From: Gammaproteobacteria bacterium
GTDB taxonomy: Bacteria > Pseudomonadota > Gammaproteobacteria > SZUA-152
Direction: 5' to 3'
DNA: 64,000 nt
NCBI GenBank assembly: GCA_029882975.1
Contig: JAOUJW010000002.1
Span: 186,001 to 250,000 of the forward strand
Shown here: positions 35,808 through 45,024 of the stretch, piece after piece
Layout: each line of letters begins with the position of its first letter
Numbering within the stretch: the stretch's first letter is position 1
The notes under the pieces: generated by a model
Told to the model about the DNA's origin: nothing
Database searches by the model: none
What the model saw: the letters and a program-made list of their open reading frames with translations, nothing else
Program-made: the position numbers and the translations under genes

Positions 35808-37670
35808 TTAGTCGTTACTCGAAACCAGTTCGCGCCACACTGTTTTCACCCTGGGATAGCTCAGAATCGCATCTAGTATCAATGTTCGATATTCCTCTCT
35901 AATAGCGCTGTCCTGAATGCGTCGATACGTAATGGCACTTTCACCAAAATTTAATTGCATATTGTCAACAAAGCTGTTGAACGACCTTCTTGCCGCGTCA
36001 AGCTCTGGCAAAGTTTCCTGCAAAACCGGGACATTCCACCAATGCTCCGGTTTGTTAAGTTCTAGAAATAATTGCTCCAGCGATTTTGTGATATGTTCAT
36101 GTTGGTCCGCATACTGTTGCAGCAACCTGTCTTCGACGCTCAAAATCGTTGTCTCGATTTCCTGTTGCTTGGGCAACACCGACGGATAACCCTTGCGGGT
36201 TAAGTCATCGATGCTAAACAACATAACGTCACCGAAGAACTGGCGTTCAAATTCCCCGGAAAGATCAATGTTCTCGTCCGTCCGAGCAATACCCGGACGA
36301 TACTCAGACCGGCCTTTTTCTTCAACCGTGCGTTTATGCAGCATGGGCAAATTGGCCGTAACGAACTGATCCCCCACGTCACTGCGCAGCAACCTGCCCA
36401 ACACAGGCCCTGCCATGCGTAACTTCAAATTGGCAAACGGTATGAACCAATCTAACATTTCCGGTTGTATTACATAATTACCGGTATAAACCGTCCGCGC
36501 AGGCTTCAGGCTGGCATCAATATTTTCGTAATGGAAAAACATATGCCGGGTAGGATGTTCACCATCAAAAAACCGTTGTAACTGATTTGCGAAACGGGCA
36601 AAGCAGGAACCATTATTGTGCTCCCCCGTTTGCGTACAGGCATAACGATAGCTCGTTCGCTCAGACGCATAACCAAACAATGCCGCCATATCGTGATAGG
36701 CAGCATCGTCATTGCCTATTACGTCCCGATGATGAAATAAACAAGCAGTTTCAGGATCAACCGATGCTATTTGTTCAAGAAAATCCAGGATATCATTCAG
36801 CAACTTCCCCGCCATAACAGAAGGCGACACCGGCGGATCGCCCACCACTTTACCGGTCAAAACCTTGATATCATTTTTGCTAAACAGTCTATCCAAATGA
36901 TAGAAGGTATTCAAACCCATAACATCTTGCTCTTGAGCACCCTGTTTTTGGACCGTACAGTTGAGCCTGAATTCCTGATCGCTATCAATAAAGTATATCA
37001 GCGTGTTATCGGACCTGCCCACAACCCGCCTTAGATACAGATAAGCAATGTTCCGCGTGATGGAAGCCCCTTTGTGATAAAAACGGTTTTGTTGGAACTT
37101 GCCAAGCACCTCTCCTAGACCGCCGCTTTTGAGTACCTGACTAGCCAGATCGTATTGCTCATCCGCGCCAAGATATTTTGTAGTCAAACCTTTTTTCGTA
37201 AACGCCTCAGCCAGCTTATGATGCGCGCGAATATTTTCACCCGATTGGCTATCATCGGCGATAACCACCGATACTTTGTTATAGGCTTGCTGGCTTCTAC
37301 CGCCATAGTTAAAGCTGCCACATAATTCCAGGAGGCTATTCAGGCAAATTTCCAGGTGCCGGGGACGATCCGCAACCGGAATCACAATAATAAAGTTGTG
37401 ACGAGTATCGCTTGCAAGCCCTGCGATATGGTTTTCCATTTCCCGACAGATCGACGAATACTGCTCTTGTAACTGTTTGTCACATTCGCCACACCACAAT
37501 TCCTTTTCAACCATGGGAATTACTTGCTCGTACAAGGCAAGCGACTTATCCGTGTCCGGCTCTGATTCCTGAACCAGGTCATCGAGATCAGCAGCGATGC
37601 TGCGGCAATGAATATGATACAAGCGCGATTGCAGGAAATTATTGAGCGCCTGAAACGGATCACTTTTCAT
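35808..37670 (-). CDS. Glycosyltransferase-like protein with a DxD motif
   Basis: The 620-residue protein has a nucleotide-sugar transferase region from about 90 to 260, with NFIIVIPVADRPRHLEICLNSLLEL, VVIADDSQSG and LIYFIDSDQEFRLN (DxD-type metal site), like GT-A fold enzymes of family 2. The remaining 350 residues are not recognised and may bind the acceptor. No membrane helices are obvious. It follows the TPP enzyme gene by 15 bp. Family assignment beyond a GT-A fold is uncertain. Confidence 0.65.
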   Translation of the reverse strand: MKSDPFQALNNFLQSRLYHIHCRSIAADLDDLVQESEPDTDKSLALYEQVIPMVEKELWCGECDKQLQEQYSSICREMENHIAGLASDTRHNFIIVIPVADRPRHLEICLNSLLELCGSFNYGGRSQQAYNKVSVVIADDSQSGENIRAHHKLAEAFTKKGLTTKYLGADEQYDLASQVLKSGGLGEVLGKFQQNRFYHKGASITRNIAYLYLRRVVGRSDNTLIYFIDSDQEFRLNCTVQKQGAQEQDVMGLNTFYHLDRLFSKNDIKVLTGKVVGDPPVSPSVMAGKLLNDILDFLEQIASVDPETACLFHHRDVIGNDDAAYHDMAALFGYASERTSYRYACTQTGEHNNGSCFARFANQLQRFFDGEHPTRHMFFHYENIDASLKPARTVYTGNYVIQPEMLDWFIPFANLKLRMAGPVLGRLLRSDVGDQFVTANLPMLHKRTVEEKGRSEYRPGIARTDENIDLSGEFERQFFGDVMLFSIDDLTRKGYPSVLPKQQEIETTILSVEDRLLQQYADQHEHITKSLEQLFLELNKPEHWWNVPVLQETLPELDAARRSFNSFVDNMQLNFGESAITYRRIQDSAIREEYRTLILDAILSYPRVKTVWRELVSSND

Positions 37671-37685
37671 TTTGTTGACGTGGTT

Positions 37686-39365
37686 TTAACGTTTGGAAAA
37701 ATAATTTGGAAAAGCATCTTTATCAATCATGATTTCAACAAGATTAATATCTTTACTAAAGTCCAGCTCGTCGAACAAACCATCAAGGTCATCAGCGTTT
37801 TCTATACGCTTGTGCTTGATGCCGAAAGAGCGGGCCAGAAACGCATAATCAGGATTTTCAAAATCACAATTCAAATAACGCTCATTGTATTGTTGGTGCT
37901 GATTTTTGCGAATCAAACCCATAGTGGAGTTGTTGAACATGATGATATTGAGCGGAATACGATAATTCACCGCCGTCATTATTTCCATGCAGCACATTTG
38001 AAAACCGCCGTCGCCTATAACGGAAAAAGTCGGCTTTTGCTCCGCAAATTGAGCGCCAATGGCGGCCGGTATAGAATAACCCAATGAGGAAATACCCGTA
38101 TTGGGATAATAGCTATTTTCCGTAGAGACATTAAAAAAATTTTGCGCAAAAATGATATTATCATCAAACAAACGAATACCGCGCGGGAAGGCTCTCTCAA
38201 GGTCATTAAAGAATCGTTTCACCAAATCAAAACGCTGATTAAACGTCTCCGCATCCTGGCCAATGTCCGTCTTCAGATTGTCCACCGCCTGCAAAATATT
38301 ATCTTTATCCTTTGCAGAAAGCTTGTTGCGTTTGATGTTATTGAGAACGCCGGAAATCACCTGTTTGATATCACCCTGAATGGCAACATCCGCCTTAAAA
38401 ACTTTTTCCAGCTGGGATTCATCAATATCGACCTGGGCGATTTTCTTGTCTTTTAATAATTCCTTTTGCCACAGATAGCTGGTACGTTCATTGAACCCGG
38501 CCCCCAGAACCAGCAACAAATCCGCTTCGTCACAAATGTATTGGCGGGCATTGCCGTATGAGGTTACCCCCATACTGCCCAGGGCATAAGCGGATGTTTC
38601 ATTGACCGCCCCCTTACCCTTAAGGCTGGTAGTCACGGGGATGCTCATCAACTCACTGAGTTCGGTAAGCTCTTGCTGACATCCAGCTCTGACACAGCCG
38701 TAGCCGGCGATAATAATGGGATGTTCAGCCTTAACAATGAGATCCGTCAACGATTCGATGGCCTGCGAAAACTGACTGCTCTCAGGCTGCCCGGCATGGG
38801 GATTACGCTCAGTCTTGATGTCATCCAGAATACTCGCGTCCACTTGCTCTTTTTGCACGTTAAAAGGCAGACTGAGCAATACCGGCCCGGGATTGGAAGA
38901 CAGTAGAATATTGGATGCGCGATTTAAAACGTTACCCAAATAGTCGGTACGCTCTATCATGCGGCTATAGCGGGTAATCCCTTTAAACAGAATATTCTGG
39001 TCAATGCTTCCGCCCTCTCCGGAGCTTTCCTGCAAACCACCGCGGCCGAATATGTGGGTGGAGGTTTCGCCGGTAATCGCCAAAACCGGCTGCTTGTCGA
39101 CATAGGCATTGGCAATGCCGGTTATCAGGTTCGTTGCACCGGGCCCTGCGGTGGCAATACAAGCACCGATTTTTCCGGAATCCCGCGCATAGCCACTGGC
39201 CATAAAGGCCGCGCCCTGTTCATGCTTGGCAAGAACACTTTTAATTTGCGAGTCATAAAGACCATCATAAACCGGCAGGATATGTGCGCCAGGCATACCA
39301 AAGATGGTGTCTATGCCTAGACGCTCCATGTAATTGACAATGAGTTTACTAACGCTGATGTTCAT
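37686..39365 (-). CDS. Acetolactate-synthase-like TPP enzyme
   Basis: The 559-residue protein is a full-length ThDP-dependent enzyme of the acetolactate synthase fold. The activating glutamate is in LAKHEQGAAFMASGYAR (about residue 48), and the diphosphate/Mg motif is GDGGFQMCCMEIMTAVNYRIPLNIIMFNN. It decarboxylates a 2-oxo acid and transfers the two-carbon (or larger) unit. No regulatory small subunit or ilvC gene is near. The neighbours are an oxoamine-synthase-like gene, a glycosyltransferase and a sulfotransferase, so a specialised product is likelier than branched-chain amino acids. Confidence 0.85.
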   Translation of the reverse strand: MNISVSKLIVNYMERLGIDTIFGMPGAHILPVYDGLYDSQIKSVLAKHEQGAAFMASGYARDSGKIGACIATAGPGATNLITGIANAYVDKQPVLAITGETSTHIFGRGGLQESSGEGGSIDQNILFKGITRYSRMIERTDYLGNVLNRASNILLSSNPGPVLLSLPFNVQKEQVDASILDDIKTERNPHAGQPESSQFSQAIESLTDLIVKAEHPIIIAGYGCVRAGCQQELTELSELMSIPVTTSLKGKGAVNETSAYALGSMGVTSYGNARQYICDEADLLLVLGAGFNERTSYLWQKELLKDKKIAQVDIDESQLEKVFKADVAIQGDIKQVISGVLNNIKRNKLSAKDKDNILQAVDNLKTDIGQDAETFNQRFDLVKRFFNDLERAFPRGIRLFDDNIIFAQNFFNVSTENSYYPNTGISSLGYSIPAAIGAQFAEQKPTFSVIGDGGFQMCCMEIMTAVNYRIPLNIIMFNNSTMGLIRKNQHQQYNERYLNCDFENPDYAFLARSFGIKHKRIENADDLDGLFDELDFSKDINLVEIMIDKDAFPNYFSKR

Positions 39366-39535
39366 GGCTGCAGAATTTATATTAGTAAAACAAGCCGTTT
39401 TATTTGGCTTGCCGAGTGAGTATATCCTATTTACGGAGTTTTGTTTAAATGAGAACCCGAATCCGAGAGAATCTGGATAATATATAATAAAAATAGCAAG
39501 TTAGCGCTATTTTTCCCAAGAATTCCCTGGAAATG

Positions 39536-39620
39536 AAAACCGGGCAAGCAGGGAGCCGAGCGCAATCAATGCTAATAATAGAAAATGCTATGTTCTAAAC
39601 CCTTCTGTTAGCCCGGTTTT
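39536..39620. repeat. Long inverted repeat in the 315-bp gap
   Basis: AAAACCGGGC (39536-39545) and GCCCGGTTTT (39611-39620) are perfect inverted copies around a 65-base loop. Runs of T or A flank the stem, so it could act as a terminator for either strand. The rest of the gap (39366-39535) shows no gene and may hold the promoter of the downstream TPP gene. Confidence 0.4.
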
Positions 39621-39680
39621 TTAGCCCTGGTTTTTTTAACCTTGGTTTTATTAACCTTGGTTTTATTAACCCTGGCTTTT
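39612..39680. repeat. Tandem 15-bp repeats after the oxoamine-synthase-like gene
   Basis: Five C-C-(C/T)-(T/G)-G-G cores end at 39616, 39630, 39645, 39660 and 39675, spaced 14, 15, 15 and 15 bp. The full unit is close to CCTTGGTTTTATTAA. The array begins immediately after the stop codon at 39681 on the minus strand. The period is a multiple of three. Confidence 0.75.
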
Positions 39681-40865
39681 CTATTTTTCCAGGCTGGCAA
39701 AGGCCTGCTCCAAAGCATCTACCAGTTGGTCTATTTGAGCCTCACTGTGGCGCGCGGATATATTAAACTTCAGCAAGGATGCCCCTTCCGGGGTATTGGG
39801 ATAACACAAGCCGCTCACCAGGATTTTGTTCTGATACATGTGTTCAACCATTTTTTGTGCATTAAGGGTACTGCCGACATTGATTTTTACAATGGGATGT
39901 TTGGTACGCAGCAGCTTCCAGCGTTTTTTGGTGATTTGACTTCTGGCATATTTGCAAATGGCATTGAGTTTTTCGAGGATGGATTGATCCTGCTGCAGCG
40001 ACTCCAACGCATACAAAACGGTGGCAGCATTGACGGGTGACAGCGGCTCAGAGATTAAATAAGGCCTTGAAGTGAGCCTCAGCCAGTTGATCAGTTCCTG
40101 TTCGCCGGCAATAAACCCACCGGCCACATTACCCAGCGCATACGCAAAGGAACCGGCCATCAACCCTGGCCGGTCTTCCAATAGCAAATGACCGAATGAC
40201 CCGCTGCCGTTGCTGCCCAATAAACCCAAACCAAGACTGTCATCCACAACAGCAATGGCATCATAGTCCTTGGTGAGCTTTAAAATACTACTTAAATCTG
40301 CGCATTCGCCACTACTTGCGAAAACACCATCAGTCACTACCAGTCGGTAGCGGGCACCTTGAGAACATTTGAGGTGGTACTCCAGATGCTCATAGTCTTT
40401 GTGGCGGTACAGCACCACATTGGCAGAGGACATGCGCGCCCCATCGTACAAACCCGGGTTACACATCTCATCGAGAAACAAAGTATCGCGCTCATTGGTC
40501 AAGGTTTCAAACAAACCCAGCTTAGCCAAATAGGCGGAGCCCAGCACCATGGCGTCATCAACACCCAGAAACCGAGCCAGAGCCTGTTCCAGTTGCCGGT
40601 GTATACCCATTGTACCAACAGAACTTCGAAGAGCCGTACTGCCTGTACCATATTGCTTCAAGGCATCCTGCGCGACCTTTTTAAGTTTTTTATTGGCTTT
40701 CCAACCCAGCAAATCAGTACCGACAAAATCCAGGAAACAATCCGCCTCGCTCAAACACACTTCCATGTTTTCGGTTTGTGTAACCATGGCTTCGGTTCTG
40801 AGCAAACCGGCCGCGTCCAGGTTTTGCATTTCCTTGATTAAGGCTTTATTTATTTTTGTAGACAT
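39681..40865 (-). CDS. Alpha-oxoamine synthase homologue lacking the PLP lysine
   Basis: The 394-residue protein aligns by eye with KBL/AONS/serine palmitoyltransferase enzymes along its length (YGTGSTALRSSVG, TDGVF, GGFIAG, SRPYL). Key residues are changed. The PLP lysine of the GTLGKALG motif is Tyr (GSFAYALG), the histidine of V-D-D-x-H is Leu (VVDDSLGLG), and the D-E-L-N-H histidine is Asn (DEMCN). It is therefore probably a pseudoenzyme or a partner subunit, like the non-catalytic LCB1 subunit of eukaryotic SPT. The ATG at 40865 follows the preceding stop by one base, so it belongs to the stator operon. Confidence 0.8.
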   Translation of the reverse strand: MSTKINKALIKEMQNLDAAGLLRTEAMVTQTENMEVCLSEADCFLDFVGTDLLGWKANKKLKKVAQDALKQYGTGSTALRSSVGTMGIHRQLEQALARFLGVDDAMVLGSAYLAKLGLFETLTNERDTLFLDEMCNPGLYDGARMSSANVVLYRHKDYEHLEYHLKCSQGARYRLVVTDGVFASSGECADLSSILKLTKDYDAIAVVDDSLGLGLLGSNGSGSFGHLLLEDRPGLMAGSFAYALGNVAGGFIAGEQELINWLRLTSRPYLISEPLSPVNAATVLYALESLQQDQSILEKLNAICKYARSQITKKRWKLLRTKHPIVKINVGSTLNAQKMVEHMYQNKILVSGLCYPNTPEGASLLKFNISARHSEAQIDQLVDALEQAFASLEK

Positions 40866-40866
40866 A

Positions 40867-41505
40867 TTATTCCAGTTTGCTTGTACCAATAAACCACAAA
40901 GTAGCGCTCATACAGTATTGCCAGGACAAGCTTTGTGAATTGGTATAGTCCAGGCAGAAGTGGTCCAACGCTGCGGCCATGCAAGCATAATCCGATACTT
41001 TGCACTTGGCCGCAGGACTTAGTGAGAATTGAGTCACCAGTCCGGCATATTTTTGTTGCAGCCGGTTGTCCATCACAATGCGGTAATCTTCATTGGCGTT
41101 TTTCAATAAGCGATACCGCTCTGAACGACTGATAAAGGTTTTTTCACTGAGTTTATTCACAATAATAATGTCGGAATACAGCTCACAATCCACTCGTGAC
41201 TCATCAACCCCCAATTCACGGCAGTTGTTTTTGGCAAACCTCAGCAAACACTCAACTTTCAGCTCGGTAACATCGGAGCGGCAGTTATTTCTTTCCACCG
41301 CATGGATATAGGCCTGGGCGTTTCTGAGGCTTTGCAATTTGGCCTTATCAAAAGCCCGTAGCACGCTTTCTATGTATGCCAGACGGTTTTGTTCCAAATA
41401 GGGTTTATCAGCGTAGGCTGTGCTGTGCCATAAGCACAGTAGCAACGACATAGTAAAGCACTGAATTAACGGCTTGTTCAAAATCCTGCTCACAATTCTT
41501 CTCAC
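40867..41505 (-). CDS. Cysteine-rich periplasmic protein of the stator operon
   Basis: The 212-residue protein has a signal peptide (to AYADK) and eight cysteines in its mature part, among them NNCRSD, VECLLRF, NNCREL, RVDCEL, KCKVSDYACM and FCLDY. They probably form disulfide bonds. The rest looks mostly helical. Its start overlaps the stop of the 597-residue gene by four bases (ATGA). It has no recognised family. By context it is an envelope component working with the MotA/MotB-like pair. Confidence 0.7.
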   Translation of the reverse strand: MRRIVSRILNKPLIQCFTMSLLLCLWHSTAYADKPYLEQNRLAYIESVLRAFDKAKLQSLRNAQAYIHAVERNNCRSDVTELKVECLLRFAKNNCRELGVDESRVDCELYSDIIIVNKLSEKTFISRSERYRLLKNANEDYRIVMDNRLQQKYAGLVTQFSLSPAAKCKVSDYACMAAALDHFCLDYTNSQSLSWQYCMSATLWFIGTSKLE

Positions 41506-43295
41506 AACCGCCCGTGCCCCTGTTGGTATTGTTCACGAAAACTCTTTACATAGTTTTGCAAGTGAACATGATAAGGATAGACATCCAACAAATCTTCACG
41601 ATCAAGAACCCAACTGTTGCCTAAAAAAATGTCGGCATTTTTTAATATTTCCAGTCGGGCCAACAAGTACAAGGGTTGGTTCAGCTGATCGGCATCGCGC
41701 ACACCGCTCCCCGCAATATCGATATCCGAGCGGCTGATCAGTTGAGAATAGTGGAACCGGTTTTCCAAAACTTTTGTCAGCTCATTGTACATGGCAATTT
41801 GCGAATCGCCTTTTGTCTTTGGCAATGAAAAACTTCGGGTACGCACCTCAAATTCTGAACCGTGCATTTTAAATCTCTCTGTAGCGGTAGTCGCCGGGAA
41901 TTCGCTGTTCTGCATAAAGCACTGAAAACTGACGATCTCATTTTTGGAACGAATTTGCTGTTTACCCCTGGCAATTTTATTTTTTATGATTTTACCCTTG
42001 GTTCTTTGCCCGGATTGCGCATCAGCACTATTTTGGGAACGATCATTACCCGGTTGCTCTTGCTCCGAAGAGCGGCTTAGTTTTTGCAGTTGCTCCTCCA
42101 GGTTGAGTATAGCGTTAGTGACGTCATGCCTTTTCAAAACCAGCCCCAGCTGCTCCATTACGTTTTCCTGTTCCAGTGTTGCCACGGGATTAGCCACCAG
42201 TTTCTGACAAGTGTCCGGAGCGGAATTCCAATGGATTTGGTATTCTTTGCAAAAACCCACGGTAATATCGCTTTTGGGATTGAACAATAACTGGCCGTAC
42301 ACATGCTCAAACAAACGGCTGCTATTTCTCTCATCGTCTGGTGCCAGGGCAATGGTGTTGGTTTGATTTTGAAAGCGCTTAACACAGTAGTTGGGCCTGA
42401 GAAGTTCACGAAACTTTTGCACAAACGCATTTCCCGGATAGGGCAGATTGGTCCAGATATGATGTGATGCCCTTGGAGATGCTTTTATGGCGTAGGATTG
42501 ATAGTCTTTCAACTCCTCCAGTTTATCCAATTGTAATTTGAATTTTGTCTCAACTTCCCGAACCTTGTCCTCAGTAAAGTTCTCAATTTTGCTCTGCACC
42601 GAAGTGCTTAACAATCGTGTCATGTAGTGCAAATAGGGCTCGTCTTCACGTCTCTTTTCACACGCGCGCATTTTGGCCGGATCCGGTTTTTTGGGTTCAC
42701 ACTGCCCCAGGCTTTTCGCATAACCCAGTTTATAGGCCCTAAGGATTAACTCACAACCTTCCTTTGGCTGAACAGCTTCCAGTTTTTGCACTGTGCTGGA
42801 GCAATACTCAACCTCCGACAGACTTATTTTTGAAGGTAGCTTTTTTAGCTTTTCGAAACCCACATTATCCAGCGTTAATAGAGAAATATTGAACACGACA
42901 AGAACACAAAACAAGCGGCGCAAAACAATCGGCAATTCTGTGGCCGTGATCTCCAAACGTCGGCTTATACCAAAAGCCAGGCGCTTGTATTCATAGAGCA
43001 CGTTAACCCCAAAGGCCAGTTGGTTTTTTGGCTCTAAATGAAACACGTACACGCTTTTCTCACCCAAGCGCCAGAAATTAAAAAAACCAACTCCGAAGAT
43101 TATGGAAAACAAGCCGAGAAAGAACGACAAACTATCACTCAATCCTCTCAAGTAACTCCAATTTAGCACGTTCGCCTGCACCGCGAGCGCGGAACAAACC
43201 AACACAGCAAGCGTAAGGACCAAGCTGTTGGTGCCCAGCTTGAAGCAAAAAGATTTCCGCTCTGACTGAGCAGGGTTAGCGGCGCGACTTCTCAT
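41502..43295 (-). CDS. Large membrane-anchored protein of the stator operon
   Basis: The 597-residue protein has three hydrophobic helices near the N-terminus (about 22-42, 54-74, 128-148). A large hydrophilic domain with several cysteines follows (CSS, CEL, CEPKKPDPAKMRACEKR, YCVKR, FCKEY, TCQKL). The cysteines suggest that the domain is periplasmic and disulfide-bonded. It overlaps both neighbours by ATGA. No family is recognised. It may be the fixed scaffold or the driven component for the stator. Confidence 0.7.
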   Translation of the reverse strand: MRSRAANPAQSERKSFCFKLGTNSLVLTLAVLVCSALAVQANVLNWSYLRGLSDSLSFFLGLFSIIFGVGFFNFWRLGEKSVYVFHLEPKNQLAFGVNVLYEYKRLAFGISRRLEITATELPIVLRRLFCVLVVFNISLLTLDNVGFEKLKKLPSKISLSEVEYCSSTVQKLEAVQPKEGCELILRAYKLGYAKSLGQCEPKKPDPAKMRACEKRREDEPYLHYMTRLLSTSVQSKIENFTEDKVREVETKFKLQLDKLEELKDYQSYAIKASPRASHHIWTNLPYPGNAFVQKFRELLRPNYCVKRFQNQTNTIALAPDDERNSSRLFEHVYGQLLFNPKSDITVGFCKEYQIHWNSAPDTCQKLVANPVATLEQENVMEQLGLVLKRHDVTNAILNLEEQLQKLSRSSEQEQPGNDRSQNSADAQSGQRTKGKIIKNKIARGKQQIRSKNEIVSFQCFMQNSEFPATTATERFKMHGSEFEVRTRSFSLPKTKGDSQIAMYNELTKVLENRFHYSQLISRSDIDIAGSGVRDADQLNQPLYLLARLEILKNADIFLGNSWVLDREDLLDVYPYHVHLQNYVKSFREQYQQGHGRL

Positions 43296-43891
43296 TGTGT
43301 ATCGAAATCGCTGATAATTTTGTCTTCGATAGTGATGCGACGGTTTTGAGATTTGGAGGCTCTCAACATATCCCTTTGCGCCTTGGACATAGCACCTTCG
43401 AACCTGGGCACCGCCACTTGCGGCGAATTATCCGCGTGAGTACAAATCACCACATGATCCGGCAACTCCCCGCTGTATTTACTCACCTCCCGGTAAGCGG
43501 AATAGGCTCTTTGAAAACCTAACTCCAGGTTTTTCTCTTTCTCCCCATCTCCGTCGGTATGACCGTTAATCACCAGTAGACGCTTGGTCAAACCACCGGT
43601 CTGGAAATTGAGCACTTGACCGGTTTCGTCAAAGAAAATGTTTTTGAACACCTCCCGACCTTCATCAGAAAGATCATGCTTACCTGGCGGAAACAAAACA
43701 TCACCCGGCAGACTGAGCATTCGGGCTGTCACATCGCCGACGGTTTCACTGATACCAATGTCCTTACCCTGATTAAGCGACCATAGTATGACGAAAAACA
43801 CCATGATAATGGTCATGAGGTCCGTATAGATGATCATCCAGGGCTCTCCCCGCGTTCTTCTTCCCTTGGGGGGATCCGCATAACGTCTCAT
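43292..43891 (-). CDS. MotB-like stator with OmpA domain
   Basis: The 199-residue protein has a short cytoplasmic N-terminus and one transmembrane helix with an aspartate (D24) in WMIIYTDLMTIIMVFFVILW, equivalent to the proton-carrying Asp of MotB. An OmpA-like peptidoglycan-binding domain with VINGHTDGDGEKEKNLELGFQRAYSAY and a final NRRITIE follows. This is the layout of MotB, PomB and ZorB. It overlaps the MotA-like gene by ATGA and should form an ion-driven stator with it, anchored to the cell wall. No flagellar genes occur nearby. Confidence 0.85.
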   Translation of the reverse strand: MRRYADPPKGRRTRGEPWMIIYTDLMTIIMVFFVILWSLNQGKDIGISETVGDVTARMLSLPGDVLFPPGKHDLSDEGREVFKNIFFDETGQVLNFQTGGLTKRLLVINGHTDGDGEKEKNLELGFQRAYSAYREVSKYSGELPDHVVICTHADNSPQVAVPRFEGAMSKAQRDMLRASKSQNRRITIEDKIISDFDTQ

Positions 43892-44736
43892 CGCACTACC
43901 TCTATTGAGTTTTTATTCTCTATGATGACTTGCAAGGCACGACACAAAGAATCGTAGTCGTAATCCAGATCAACCATTCTGCGCTCAAAGCGAGTACCAA
44001 TAATTTTGTATATGGATGAAAATATGGCACCGTAGAGCGTGGTTTTCAGAGCCAGTGCCAACTGGGGTGAAAGAGATTCCACCGTCACATCAGACCCCAG
44101 GCTATCGAACATGGCAATGAGACCGATAATAGTGCCGATCAAACCGAACAAGGGCATCGTCGCTGAGACAAAATCGAAATTCGAACTGGAAGATTCGTAC
44201 AGTTCGTGACATTCCACATAATAGGAATGAGCCACAAATTCAGCATATTCAAAACTTTTTCCGGCGGAGACGATCTCCTGAATATCCCGGCTTAACGAGT
44301 TGTCCGGTAACTGTATGGGGACATTGCTGTTAATAGGCCCCACGGCGATACTGCCATCCCTACCTCGTTTGATGTTCAGAAGATTTTTCAAAGCGACAAT
44401 CGTTTCCTGCATCGAGGTGGCACGCGTATTCAGATGCTTGGATGAAAAAAATATAATGAAAGTGGAAAATGTCAGTATGATCAGATCCAAACCGGTCACA
44501 TAGATCAACAGGCCCACGGATATGGTAAACATGGATATAAAGTAGTTTTCGGTTATAAAAAACACCGAAGCCACGAGCAACATAAACGCAAACCCTACCA
44601 GCCCCACCAAACCGGCCCCGGCGCTGGATTGCCTGACCGCTTGAGTACCTTTATTAAAAAATGGAAAATACCCTTTACTCGGCTTTTCCACCGCCACTTC
44701 GTTACTTAAATTATTGTTTAATTCGTTGTCACTCAT
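43888..44736 (-). CDS. MotA/TolQ/ExbB-like proton channel
   Basis: The 282-residue protein has hydrophobic segments at about 40-100 and two more in the MotA/ExbB core: SATMPLFGLIGTIIGLIAMFDSLG and LALALKTTLYGAIFSSIYKIIG. These are the signature helices of the proton channel family. It lacks the long cytoplasmic tail of ZorA. It is partnered by the MotB-like gene (ATGA overlap). Its ATG was probably overlapped by the stop of the 772-residue gene before a small element inserted upstream. Confidence 0.87.
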   Translation of the reverse strand: MSDNELNNNLSNEVAVEKPSKGYFPFFNKGTQAVRQSSAGAGLVGLVGFAFMLLVASVFFITENYFISMFTISVGLLIYVTGLDLIILTFSTFIIFFSSKHLNTRATSMQETIVALKNLLNIKRGRDGSIAVGPINSNVPIQLPDNSLSRDIQEIVSAGKSFEYAEFVAHSYYVECHELYESSSSNFDFVSATMPLFGLIGTIIGLIAMFDSLGSDVTVESLSPQLALALKTTLYGAIFSSIYKIIGTRFERRMVDLDYDYDSLCRALQVIIENKNSIEVVR

Positions 44737-44769
44737 GGTAGTTTCCGTTGTTTCTCTTGTTTATCTTTA

Positions 44770-45024
44770 GGAACCTCTGATTCATTCCTGGATGAGCAGA
44801 GATGGGGACAAAATTGTTAAGTGCGAGGCGAAAAGCTTCCGATCCATTCTCACGCGCCTTCACCACATCCCTGTGGGGAAAATGCAGGGAATATCGGGAA
44901 TATTTCCAAATTTTTCAAAGCTCCCGCTCCATGCTCTCGCCCCTTGCCTACATCCATGTAGGCAACGAAGCAATTGACGATTTCGTACCCATATATGCCA
45001 TTCGTGGAGTTAATCAGAGGTTCC
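44770..45024. mobile_element. Miniature inverted-repeat element (255 bp, non-autonomous)
   Basis: GGAACCTCTGATT at 44770 and its exact inverted copy AATCAGAGGTTCC at 45012-45024 bound the element. It is flanked by a duplicated TTTA (44766-44769 and 45025-45028). It contains no transposase frame but has internal hairpins such as TTGCCTAC/GTAGGCAA. A four-base duplication fits mobilisation by an IS5-type transposase, which is inference. It interrupts the stator operon. Confidence 0.85.

Noticed and set aside
43292-44736. Zorya defence system (ZorA/ZorB)
   Set aside because: The MotA-like protein lacks ZorA's long tail, and no ZorC/D/E-type helicase or nuclease is adjacent.
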